A stretch of DNA of 64,000 nt from Spirochaetales bacterium (GTDB taxonomy: Bacteria > Spirochaetota > Spirochaetia > DSM-2461), in the NCBI GenBank assembly GCA_028533045.1, contig JAQQAP010000017.1, forward strand, positions 1 to 64,000, read 5' to 3'. The number at the start of each line of letters is the position of its first letter. The stretch's first letter is position 1. Positions 47,500 to 55,637 of this stretch are shown here, piece after piece. The notes under the pieces were generated by a model. It was given only the letters and a program-made list of their open reading frames with translations, did not search any database and was not told the DNA's origin. A program made the position numbers and the translations under genes.

Positions 47500-48282
47500 A
47501 TGAAAGAAATAAGAGCACTGATTCTCGGTGATGTCGTAGGGCAGCCGGGATGCAGGGCTCTTTTTTTCAGTCTGGACAGGCTGAAGAAAGAGTACCATCC
47601 AGATTATCTCATTGTAAATGGGGAGAATGCGGCCGACGGCTTTGGAATAACTCCGGAGCAGGTAGACCTCTTTTTCTCCCGTGGTGTCGATGTGATCTCC
47701 TCGGGGAATCATATTTGGCAGAAGAGAGAAATCTATCCCTATTTGGACAAGTATGATCACCTCCTGCGCCCTCTCAATTATCCCTCCGATACGCCGGGCC
47801 ACGGTTGGTGTTTTGTGGGCGAGGGAGACAAGAAGATAGCCTTTGTTAACATTCAGGGCCGTGTTCGTATGGGCGGAGCTTTGGATTCTCCCTTCAAGGC
47901 AATGAAAAAACTCATTCCCACCCTTCGTAAAGAGACGAAAACCATCATCGTGGATTTTCATGCGGAAGATCCGGCGGAAAAGGAAGCTTTGGCAGCCTAT
48001 TTGGACGGTGAGATTTCTGCTTTGGTGGGAACCCATACCCATGTTCAAACGGCTGATGAGCGTATTTGGGAAAAAGGTACGGCCTATATTACCGACATTG
48101 GTTTTACCGGTGTAACAAAGAGTGTCATTGGGACTGATCCGGACCTTTCCGTTCGCCGTGCCCAAACCCAAATGCCCCTTAAGAGCGAAATCGTGGAGGG
48201 GGACTGTGAAGTAAACGGCGTCTTTATCTCCCTGGACGGCGAAACAGGCCGGGCCAACAAAATCGAACGTGTAAGGGTCTAG
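47500..48282 (+). CDS. ymdB: YmdB-family metallophosphoesterase
   Basis: The 260-aa protein has the dimetal motifs ILGDVVGQPG (8-17), VNGENAADG (about 39-47), SGNHIW (about 68-73), VDFHAE and VGTHTHVQTAD (about 176-186). B. subtilis YmdB hydrolyses 2',3'-cyclic nucleotides and, as here, is coded next to RNase Y. The end abuts tlyA. Confidence 0.92.
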   Translation: MKEIRALILGDVVGQPGCRALFFSLDRLKKEYHPDYLIVNGENAADGFGITPEQVDLFFSRGVDVISSGNHIWQKREIYPYLDKYDHLLRPLNYPSDTPGHGWCFVGEGDKKIAFVNIQGRVRMGGALDSPFKAMKKLIPTLRKETKTIIVDFHAEDPAEKEALAAYLDGEISALVGTHTHVQTADERIWEKGTAYITDIGFTGVTKSVIGTDPDLSVRRAQTQMPLKSEIVEGDCEVNGVFISLDGETGRANKIERVRV

Positions 48283-48286
48283 CATT

Positions 48287-49081
48287 TTGAAGAAACCCCT
48301 TTTAAGCCTGTTAAAAGAGAGATTCCCCGAATATAAGGAGGGGGAGCTCTATGCCTTTGTCCTTTGCGGTGATGTGTACTGTGACGGAGAGAAGATCCGT
48401 GAGACATCGCGTAAGGTTGATGTAAAAGGGGAGCTGGAAATCCGCACAAAGAAGTATGTCTCCCGGGGCGGCTTTAAGCTGGAAGGAGCCCTGGATGAAT
48501 GGGGCATCGATTGTAATAAAAAAATATTTATAGACGCCGGCTCTTCCACCGGTGGTTTTACCGACTGCCTCCTGCAACGGGGGGCCAGCCTGGTTTACGC
48601 GGTTGATGTGGGTTATAATCAGCTTGATTACTCCCTCCGAAATAACAGCCGCGTGGTGGTCCGGGAAAAGTGCAATATTATGGATGTGGAAGAGCTGGAT
48701 CCGGCTCCGCACATAGGGGTGGCAGACCTCTCGTTTCGTTCTATTGGCGGGGCGGCTACCAAGATTATCGGTTTAACGACTACCAGAAAGCTTCTCGCCC
48801 TCATAAAACCCCAGTTTGAAGTGGAGAACAGCGCTGGCTTTAACGGCGTCATTAGCGATCCCGAGACCTGGCGCAGGGTTCTTTTTGATGTGTGCGAATG
48901 TCTCCATGGGGAAGGGCTTTATGTGTCCCGCCTCTCTCCTTCCAAGGTTAAGGGTAAGAAAGGGGGGAATCAGGAGTTTATGGCGTTGATTGTTCCCCGA
49001 GAGCGGGACAGTGACTTTGAGTCTTTCCATTCCTATTACAGTGAGCTGATCGGGCAGTGTCTGGGGAAGGTTGTTGGGTAG
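48287..49081 (+). CDS. tlyA: TlyA-family rRNA 2'-O-methyltransferase
   Basis: The 264-aa protein starts with TTG five bases after ymdB; the S4-like RNA-binding region (about 3-60) begins immediately, so a later start would cut it. YVSRGGFKLEGAL (about 57-69), the SAM motif DAGSSTGGFTDCLL (about 83-96) and KPQFE (near 168) are typical. TlyA methylates 16S and 23S rRNA ribose and affects capreomycin sensitivity; the hemolysin name is historical. In this spirochaete it ends the rny operon. Confidence 0.9.
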   Translation: MKKPLLSLLKERFPEYKEGELYAFVLCGDVYCDGEKIRETSRKVDVKGELEIRTKKYVSRGGFKLEGALDEWGIDCNKKIFIDAGSSTGGFTDCLLQRGASLVYAVDVGYNQLDYSLRNNSRVVVREKCNIMDVEELDPAPHIGVADLSFRSIGGAATKIIGLTTTRKLLALIKPQFEVENSAGFNGVISDPETWRRVLFDVCECLHGEGLYVSRLSPSKVKGKKGGNQEFMALIVPRERDSDFESFHSYYSELIGQCLGKVVG

Positions 49082-49162
49082 GAGACCTTCTACTTTGATT
49101 CTCTATATATGATAACTCTGTGTAATTATTGTGTGCTTTATATCTATTTTTCTTTTTTTGCC

Positions 49163-49227
49163 CGTGAAATATTGGTGAACAGGCGGGAAACATTTCACGT
49201 TTGACTGTATATTCTCTTTATTATCAT
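49163..49227 (+). promoter_or_regulatory. Inverted repeat and promoter before the exported protease cluster
   Basis: CGTGAAAT (49163-49170) and ATTTCACG (49192-49199) are perfect inverted copies. TTGACT (49201-49206) follows at once, with TATCAT (49222-49227) 15 bases on, slightly short of ideal. The repeat could be an operator just upstream of the -35 box. The rest of 49082-49238 is AT-rich with no gene. Confidence 0.45.
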
Positions 49228-49238
49228 TAGGGGAAAAT

Positions 49239-51005
49239 ATGTTTAAAAAAAATCTCATTTATATCCTTCAGGTGTTTTTTCTGTTTTTAGCCTTACCTTT
49301 AGGGGCGCAAGATCTTAGGTCAGAAGTCGCTATTGTACGGGCCTTGCCTATACCTTCCTTATCGGAATCCTATACAAGTATTGCCAATTGGGTAGAAGGT
49401 ATGGGGCAGAGTGAGCTTGCCAAAGAAGTAAGAGCGGGAGAGGCGGGAGTTCATGGTTCAGCCTTTTCTTTCAACGGTTTTGGAGATGAGCGTTTATATG
49501 TAACAAATTATCATGTTGTTGCCGGTTCAGATTCTATCTCTTTGGAGTGGAAGCCTCTTTCCGGGGAAAAGATCCTTATTGAAAATTGCGAAATCCTCTA
49601 TGTTGATCCCTTGCGGGATTTAGCTCTTATTGCTCTTCCCAAAGATGTAACAGCACCGGGAGAAGGGTTTGAGATTGCTTCCGACAAAGACGTTATTAAG
49701 GACGGTATGGAAATATGGGCTGCCGGTTATCCGGGGCTCATTTCTTCTGCTGCATGGCAGCTTTCAAACGGGATTGTTTCCAATCAGAGAGCCGTAGTTG
49801 AGGAGTTGGTTGAAGAGGGACGTCCCTACTTGATTCAGCATACCTCTCCTATTGATCCTGGTAGCTCCGGCGGGCCTTTGCTTGTTAAGGATAATAGCTC
49901 TTATCAGGTTGTGGGCGTAAACTCTATGACCGCTGTCTATCGGCACAATACATTCTTTGCTGTTCCTTCCGATATTCTTCTTGAATTTATTGGTGAGTAC
50001 CAAAAGGGAGCTGCCATTGCCGGGGTTGATTCTCTGGAAATAACCCTTGAACGTTTTGTTAACGACTTATCCCTGGAAGAGAGAAGTGGGTGGGACATGT
50101 CTTACTACCTTTCCGATGAGTACAGTTGTGAGCGGGGATTTCAGATTTATATGGACAACAGAAGGGGATTATCTTCTGAAGAGCGAAACGACTGGGACAG
50201 GGCATTGCTGGGAGATTATACTCTGGAAGCTCTAAAGGGAGCCGTTGGTATGGACCTTTTGAATGAGATCCCCCGGGAAGAGTATAGCTGGACAGTAATC
50301 ACTTATGATGAACATGAGGCAGAAATCCTTATTGAGAGTGAATCGGGAAAAGAGTATCTGACAAAGTGGGGCTTCTCAAAGGGGCTTTGGACGTTACATG
50401 AATATCCTTCCGATTATAAAGAACTGACCGAGCGGGGAGCTCAGAATAAAGTCTCCAGCGGGGATAAGCTTGCCTATCGTAGTGCAGCCGCTTTCTATGG
50501 GGGGGCTTCCTATACTCAGGCTAAGTTTGACGAGGATGCTCCTGAGATGGGAGGGTTCACTCTAGGGGTAGATTTGCAGAGTGTTTTAAACGAGTATTTG
50601 GCCCTCTCCTATGTAATTGGATGGGAAAAGTATGAGATGACAGGTCAAGACTCTTCGGGAGAGAGTTATATTACTGATAAAGGCTGTCTTGATATGGCTT
50701 TTAACCTGAATCTTTTTCCTACAAAGCTGATTCGTAAGCATCTCTTTACTCCCTGGGCAAGAGCCGGGGTCGGGTTGGATATCTGCTTTGGCGATATGGG
50801 GTCTATGGATGACTCTTCTCCCTTTTTCTACTACTTTTGGCAAATGGGAGCGGGTACGCAGTTTGCGCCTGATGCTATGAAGTCTGGACGCCTGGGGATC
50901 ATGCTGGATTACAAAGTTATTAGCGGCATTGCCCCGGCGGATTTTGGAGATGAAATTGGGGCCGAGCGAATCGGACTAACCCTGTCATATATCACCGGTT
51001 ATTAA
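49239..51005 (+). CDS. Trypsin-like (HtrA-type) protease joined to a beta-barrel-like domain
   Basis: The 588-aa protein has a signal peptide cut near residue 24. Residues 65-255 are a trypsin-like domain with triad H92 (TNYHVV), D127 (RDLALI) and S210 (GSSGGP), and an HtrA-like FFAVPSDILLEFI end; no PDZ domain follows. Residues 255-400 are of unknown fold, with a repeated LSLEERSGWD/LSSEERNDWD motif. Residues 405-588 look like an outer membrane barrel: alternating strands, many Tyr/Gly, final Tyr. An intact protease carried by a barrel would place it at the cell surface or under the outer membrane. It leads a cluster with two lipoproteins and an exported protein. Confidence 0.7.
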   Translation: MFKKNLIYILQVFFLFLALPLGAQDLRSEVAIVRALPIPSLSESYTSIANWVEGMGQSELAKEVRAGEAGVHGSAFSFNGFGDERLYVTNYHVVAGSDSISLEWKPLSGEKILIENCEILYVDPLRDLALIALPKDVTAPGEGFEIASDKDVIKDGMEIWAAGYPGLISSAAWQLSNGIVSNQRAVVEELVEEGRPYLIQHTSPIDPGSSGGPLLVKDNSSYQVVGVNSMTAVYRHNTFFAVPSDILLEFIGEYQKGAAIAGVDSLEITLERFVNDLSLEERSGWDMSYYLSDEYSCERGFQIYMDNRRGLSSEERNDWDRALLGDYTLEALKGAVGMDLLNEIPREEYSWTVITYDEHEAEILIESESGKEYLTKWGFSKGLWTLHEYPSDYKELTERGAQNKVSSGDKLAYRSAAAFYGGASYTQAKFDEDAPEMGGFTLGVDLQSVLNEYLALSYVIGWEKYEMTGQDSSGESYITDKGCLDMAFNLNLFPTKLIRKHLFTPWARAGVGLDICFGDMGSMDDSSPFFYYFWQMGAGTQFAPDAMKSGRLGIMLDYKVISGIAPADFGDEIGAERIGLTLSYITGY

Positions 51006-51079
51006 GCAGCCTGTAGGAGGCTGTATTTGAAAAATATTTAAGATGAGTGTTCACACTCGTGGGAATTAAGGAGAAAATT

Positions 51080-51589
51080 GTGAAAAAATTGTTTTGTGTT
51101 TTGGCGTTGGCGGCTCTCGTTTTTGGTTGTACTTCCGTACCTACAGATAGCAGTACTTTTGGGCCCGAAGAGATTGGAGCTGTTCATTATGCGGCAGAAG
51201 GTTTGGCTTTTGAAGAAGCCACCTATTTGTTCGTGGGAAAGGGAGCGGATTTTCTTGTTCAGCTGTGTGACATCGACACGGAAAACTATACAGAGGCTTT
51301 TGGTGTAAGACAGAGTATGATGGCCTTGGGTATATTTAATAAATATATCCAGCTTGTACCGGGAGAGCATGATCTGGGATTGTATGCTATGGAGCAGGGG
51401 AGACTAGAAACAAAAGGTAATACTGTTATAATGCATGAATTATATACAGACATGACTTTCGATTTTGCTGCCGGGTTTGTTTATGTTTTTGATCAGCTCG
51501 AATCGGGCAACATCAATATTAAGTATTGGAAAATAGGCTCCACGGAAATATTTGAAGACGAATTCCTTGTTACAGCGAAGAATGACTAA
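51080..51589 (+). CDS. Lipoprotein of unknown function
   Basis: The GTG at 51080, with AAGGAG 6 bases upstream, opens a lipoprotein signal ending LVFGC (lipid Cys 17). The 169-aa chain has alternating strands and no family that I recognise; a small periplasmic domain is likely. Its stop overlaps the next ATG (TAATG), tying it to the exported protein that follows. Confidence 0.65.
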   Translation: MKKLFCVLALAALVFGCTSVPTDSSTFGPEEIGAVHYAAEGLAFEEATYLFVGKGADFLVQLCDIDTENYTEAFGVRQSMMALGIFNKYIQLVPGEHDLGLYAMEQGRLETKGNTVIMHELYTDMTFDFAAGFVYVFDQLESGNINIKYWKIGSTEIFEDEFLVTAKND

Positions 51590-52248
51590 TGAAACAGTAT
51601 TTAATTTTACTGACTTTTTTGGCAGGAGTTTCTCTTTTTGCCGATGGGAATAGGAACTGGAGAGATTTAAGTCTCCAGGAAAATTTAATCCTGGAAGATT
51701 ATGTCCCTCAGGAAAATACGGTACTTGTAGCTGCAAAAATAAGTTCCAACAGGAATATGAAGGATTATGTTCTTGATCATAAAATGACGAATGAGGCAGT
51801 TTATGAACGTTTGGATATGAATGCTTTGGTTTGTTTGCTTCTTGATTTGACCGGTTCCAGCAAAGGGCGCGAAGTGAAGGCTCTTTACTTTTCCTGGGAT
51901 GAGTACTTTATTATGGAAGTACCTGTGGGAGATTATAAGTTTCATTCCATGATCTATCCTCCCTATACTAAGAACTCCATGTTTTCTTTTAACTTTAACG
52001 ATATGATGGATTACCATTTTTCAATGGATTCCCCCTTTGTTTATATTGGGGACATCAATTTGTTGTTTGATGTGAAAAACGACTTTGGTTTTATGGAAAA
52101 CAGGTTGGAAATTGTGGATAACTTTGCCGAAGCGGAAAGTGCTTTGGCCCATCGTATCAAAGATGAGAGTGGAGCGTATGTGGAATTTACCAAGTCCCTT
52201 CCTCCGGTCATGAAAAGCATTGTTTTTGACATTAGCGATATAAAGTAG
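51589..52248 (+). CDS. Exported hypothetical protein
   Basis: The 219-aa protein has a signal peptide (MKQYLILLTFLAGVSLFADG, cut near residue 18-19). The rest is soluble, rich in Asp, Met and aromatic residues (FSFNFNDMMDYHFSMDS), of no known family. Coupled to the lipoprotein before it and 12 bases before the one after it. Confidence 0.65.
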   Translation: MKQYLILLTFLAGVSLFADGNRNWRDLSLQENLILEDYVPQENTVLVAAKISSNRNMKDYVLDHKMTNEAVYERLDMNALVCLLLDLTGSSKGREVKALYFSWDEYFIMEVPVGDYKFHSMIYPPYTKNSMFSFNFNDMMDYHFSMDSPFVYIGDINLLFDVKNDFGFMENRLEIVDNFAEAESALAHRIKDESGAYVEFTKSLPPVMKSIVFDISDIK

Positions 52249-52260
52249 GGGAGGGAAAAC

Positions 52261-53004
52261 GTGAAAAAATTTAGTTTGATGTTCATTGTGATTGTTATGA
52301 GTCTGTTTGCCTCCTGTGCCAGTTATAGTTACAAAACCGGTTTTGTAAAAGTTAAATATTCCACCCCCCCAGCCAGCCTGAAAGCTCAGGTTCACAGGGA
52401 AATTGAGCAGGAGGTGTACTTAAGAGTTTCCGAAGAATCTGCTATACCCGCAGGGAGTTCCATTCTTATTGTCGGTGCCTTAGCTAACAAGGGTACTCTG
52501 TACTTTGTAGAGGCATTAGAGACTGAATTAAAGAATAGTGAGCTTCTTGAGGTGAAAGGTATGGACAGCATTCAGGAGTTCTATCCCTCCTATCCCTGTA
52601 CTATCCTATCCCGGGATAATGAAATAGAACGGGATGCAGAAGGGGTTGTTCCCGAATTCGAATCCTTTGACAAGAGGAAAATGGTTGAGATTGGAGAAGC
52701 TGTAAAGGTAGATTATGTCTATATGGTTTATGTGGACATGTATGGAAAATACGGTTATTCCCTTGCCGGTTTTTTCTCTTCGAAAGAACTGGTAGCTCAA
52801 TTGTCTAAAGTTAAAGGGACCCTCTGGGACGTTAAGGCCGGAGAGGTTGTGGCAAATACTTTTTTCTATGAGAGTGAATCAACCTCTGTGAGCAGCGGCC
52901 CGATTGTGGATAACCAATACTCCAGAACAGAAAATTTGCTTATGGATGTTTCTGAGAAGGCTGCAACGCAGGTCTCCAAGGAAATGATTAAGGACGTCCT
53001 TTAA
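52261..53004 (+). CDS. Lipoprotein, possibly LpoB/CsgG-like
   Basis: The 247-aa protein starts with GTG after GGGAGGG. Its signal ends LFASC (lipid Cys 19). The middle has ILIVGALANKGTLYFVEALETEL followed by alternating strands and helices, a pattern seen in LpoB/CsgG-like lipoproteins that have a Rossmann-like fold, but this is a weak match. It ends the cluster, 22 bases before a terminator. Confidence 0.6.
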   Translation: MKKFSLMFIVIVMSLFASCASYSYKTGFVKVKYSTPPASLKAQVHREIEQEVYLRVSEESAIPAGSSILIVGALANKGTLYFVEALETELKNSELLEVKGMDSIQEFYPSYPCTILSRDNEIERDAEGVVPEFESFDKRKMVEIGEAVKVDYVYMVYVDMYGKYGYSLAGFFSSKELVAQLSKVKGTLWDVKAGEVVANTFFYESESTSVSSGPIVDNQYSRTENLLMDVSEKAATQVSKEMIKDVL

Positions 53005-53025
53005 TTGTATTTTAACTGATTTATA

Positions 53026-53050
53026 AACCCGCCGAATGGCGGGTTTTTTT
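53026..53050 (+). terminator. Terminator after the exported cluster
   Basis: AACCCGCC (53026-53033) and GGCGGGTT (53038-53045) form a perfect 8-bp stem with the loop GAAT, followed by TTTTT. It lies between converging genes. Confidence 0.9.
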
Positions 53051-53055
53051 GTGCT

Positions 53056-53835
53056 CTACTGAAAACTGTCCCGCGTCAAAATTCCGCTGATATTAATCCC
53101 TTCCGCATTAAGAAAGTCCTCTTCACTGCCATTGATGGTAATTTTAACTCCCACCACAGAGGAGAACTCCGTGGCGGAGTAGACCAGCTGCTTGAGCTGG
53201 GCCTGGTAGCCTTCAAAACCCAGGTGGTTGTAGCGAAAGGCGTCATTCACGTCTATCCAGGCGATGCCGTCGCGCAGGGATATCTTGTTGATGACTGTTT
53301 CGTTGGGGATGAGGGTAAAGTAGCCCTTCATCAAGTCGTCCTGTGAGGGGCCGTCCAGGAGGGCGGAGAGGGTCGCGGCGAGTAGTCCTTCCTCATACTG
53401 AATATTCCGCATGATGCTTTTGAGAAGGATTTGGCCTTCGTCGTTAATCTTAAGGAAAAAGAGTCGGGTTTGGTACTCCTTGAGGGGCGTTTCTTCCGGT
53501 TCGGTTTCTTCCTTTGGTTCATCCTCTTTTTTAATGGACTCTTCGTCAATCTGAGGGGTTGCCTTTTCCACAGCCAGAGAGGCTTTTTGGGGGGAGGTGC
53601 TTTCCTTCTCTTCCATGCGGGTGACGACCGGCAGGGAGGCGGGACTATCCGGCGGATCGGCGGCCAGTTTACCTTCTAAAGTGAGCTTCCCCACCACCAG
53701 AACGAGGGAGAGGAGTATGAAAAAGAGGGAGAGGAGGCCCAGGTTTCTTCCGGATTTTTCCCGGGCTGGGGACTGTTTCGTTCCGCCGGTGCCGTACTTT
53801 TTCTTCAAAGAAGGATCGATCGTTTTTTTCGCCAT
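53056..53835 (-). CDS. GerMN-domain membrane-anchored protein
   Basis: The 259-aa protein has a basic cytoplasmic start, one membrane helix (about 34-52), a Glu/Lys/Pro-rich linker (about 75-120) and a C-terminal GerMN domain (about 130-245), which occurs in envelope proteins of non-spore formers as well as in GerM. The ATG at 53835 has no ribosome site but a -10 box ends 7 bases upstream, so the mRNA is probably leaderless. A TTG 36 bases further up would lie inside the promoter. It diverges from ptsI. Confidence 0.75.
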   Translation of the reverse strand: MAKKTIDPSLKKKYGTGGTKQSPAREKSGRNLGLLSLFFILLSLVLVVGKLTLEGKLAADPPDSPASLPVVTRMEEKESTSPQKASLAVEKATPQIDEESIKKEDEPKEETEPEETPLKEYQTRLFFLKINDEGQILLKSIMRNIQYEEGLLAATLSALLDGPSQDDLMKGYFTLIPNETVINKISLRDGIAWIDVNDAFRYNHLGFEGYQAQLKQLVYSATEFSSVVGVKITINGSEEDFLNAEGINISGILTRDSFQ

Positions 53836-53842
53836 TAGTGAA

Positions 53843-53893
53843 ATGATACCCCCTTTTTTCGTATTTGACAATGGGAGGGGCTTAGTCTATTAT
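53843..53893. promoter_or_regulatory. Divergent promoters with overlapping -35 boxes, both leaderless
   Basis: Plus strand: TTGACA (53865-53870), 17 bases, TATTAT (53888-53893), 7 bases before the ptsI GTG. Minus strand: TTGTCA (53866-53871), 17 bases, TATCAT (53843-53848), 7 bases before the GerMN ATG. The two -35 boxes overlap by five bases, so only one polymerase can bind at a time. Neither gene has a ribosome site. Confidence 0.75.
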
Positions 53894-53900
53894 TATTGTA

Positions 53901-55637
53901 GTGAAGACGATTAAAGGGATTTCCGCCTCCCCGGGAATCGCCATAGGCAAAGCCTTGGTTTACAATGAATCGCCGACCGCTATTCCCCGATTTCATGTTT
54001 CGGAAGATGAGGTTCAGAATGAAGTGGACCGTCTTAAGATTGCGGTAACCAAAGCGGCGGAAGATATTCAGCTCATCAAAGAATCCCTTGATAAGGATGC
54101 CAGTGAGCAGCATGCCATTCTGGAAGCCCATTCCCTTATGCTGTACGATCCTTGCTTTAACGAACAGGCCCACGAAAAGGTTAAGTCCGAACTCAAGAAT
54201 GTGGAATGGATTCTTCACGAGACGGTAAATACCCTGGTGGAGCAGCTTGAAGCGACTCAGGACTCTTACCTGCGGGAGAGGTCTTCCGATATCCTCGATT
54301 CCTCCCGGCGCATTATAGATCATCTGCTCAGTAGGAAAAGAATCAGCCTTGAACAGGTGGACGAAGAGGTCATTCTGGTGGCCCACAATATACTCACCAC
54401 GGAAATGCTTCAGCTGGACCGGCGTAAGATCCTGGGAATTGCCATGGACATGGGGGGCAAGACGTCCCACACTGCTATTCTGGCCCGCTCCTTTGGCTTT
54501 CCCTGTACGGTTGGTTTGAAGACGGTTGCCGAAGAGATTCACCGGGACGATATTATTATTGTGGACGGAATTGACGGTGCCGTTATTATTGATCCGGACG
54601 AACTGACCCTTGAGCAGTACCGAAAGAAACGGGCCCACTACGAAAAGAAAGAGTCCCTCCTTTTTAATATAACCGACCTGCCCGCCGAGACGACCGACGG
54701 GAAATTAATCAGCCTTAAAGCCAATATCGAATTCCCCGCCGAGACGGACCAGGTTGTGAATATGAATGCCGAAGGGGTGGGGCTTTTCCGAAGTGAATTC
54801 CTCTTTTTGGAGCAGTGGGATGCGGCCGATGATGAAGTGGCCCAGTTTGAAGCCTACAAGGAAGTTTTGGAAACCATGGGGAGCAAGCCCGTGACTATCC
54901 GGACCCTCGATGTGGGGGGAGACAAGCTGATTGGGGAGATTGAGAACCTTGATGAGGCCAATCCTCTTTTGGGCTGGCGGGCGATTCGTTACTGCCTGGA
55001 GAGAAAGGATATTTTCAAGGTTCAACTCAGGGCCCTTTTGCGGGCGTCACACTACGGGAACTTGAAGATTATGTTCCCCATGATTTCCGGGATAGAGGAG
55101 TTTGAAGAAGCTCTGGCCATGGTGGAAGAGGTGAAGGGGGAACTGGAAAAAGAGGGTGTTCCCTTTGATAAATCCCTTCCCGTCGGGCTTATGATAGAGA
55201 TTCCTTCGGCGGCCATGACTTCCGACATTTTAGCGGAGAAGGCGGACTTCCTGTCCATCGGTACGAACGACTTGATTCAGTACTCCGTAGCCATTGACCG
55301 GGGAAACGAAAAGGTGGCTCCCCTCTATCAGCCGCTGCACCTGGGACTCATCCGTATGATTCACATGGTGGTGAAAAACGGCCATAGCCACGGGATTCCC
55401 GTAAGTATTTGCGGAGAAATGGGGGGAGACCCCATGTATACGGCCATTCTGCTGGGTCTGGGACTGGACGAAATCAGTATGAGCGCTTATAGTTTGCCGG
55501 AAACAAAAAAGATTATCCGTTCCGTATCCATTGCGGAGTCGGAAGAGCTGCTCGGTACCATACTTGAAATGAAGTCCTATAAGGAAATAAACGATTTTAC
55601 CCGGCTCTGGATGGAGAAGAGATTTAATGATAAATGA
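53901..55637 (+). CDS. ptsI: PTS enzyme I (phosphoenolpyruvate-protein phosphotransferase)
   Basis: Enzyme I passes phosphate from PEP to HPr to drive sugar uptake. The 578-aa protein starts with GTG (KTIKGISASPGIAIGKA) and has the phospho-His loop GGKTSHTAILAR (about 191-202), the PEP-binding GVGLFRSEFLF (about 294-304) and the Cys loop SICGEMGGDP (about 504-513). No GAF domain, so it is not PtsP. No ribosome site precedes the GTG; the promoter's -10 box ends 7 bases before it. ptsH is not adjacent. The 3' end overlaps der by 11 bases. Confidence 0.96.
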   Translation: MKTIKGISASPGIAIGKALVYNESPTAIPRFHVSEDEVQNEVDRLKIAVTKAAEDIQLIKESLDKDASEQHAILEAHSLMLYDPCFNEQAHEKVKSELKNVEWILHETVNTLVEQLEATQDSYLRERSSDILDSSRRIIDHLLSRKRISLEQVDEEVILVAHNILTTEMLQLDRRKILGIAMDMGGKTSHTAILARSFGFPCTVGLKTVAEEIHRDDIIIVDGIDGAVIIDPDELTLEQYRKKRAHYEKKESLLFNITDLPAETTDGKLISLKANIEFPAETDQVVNMNAEGVGLFRSEFLFLEQWDAADDEVAQFEAYKEVLETMGSKPVTIRTLDVGGDKLIGEIENLDEANPLLGWRAIRYCLERKDIFKVQLRALLRASHYGNLKIMFPMISGIEEFEEALAMVEEVKGELEKEGVPFDKSLPVGLMIEIPSAAMTSDILAEKADFLSIGTNDLIQYSVAIDRGNEKVAPLYQPLHLGLIRMIHMVVKNGHSHGIPVSICGEMGGDPMYTAILLGLGLDEISMSAYSLPETKKIIRSVSIAESEELLGTILEMKSYKEINDFTRLWMEKRFNDK

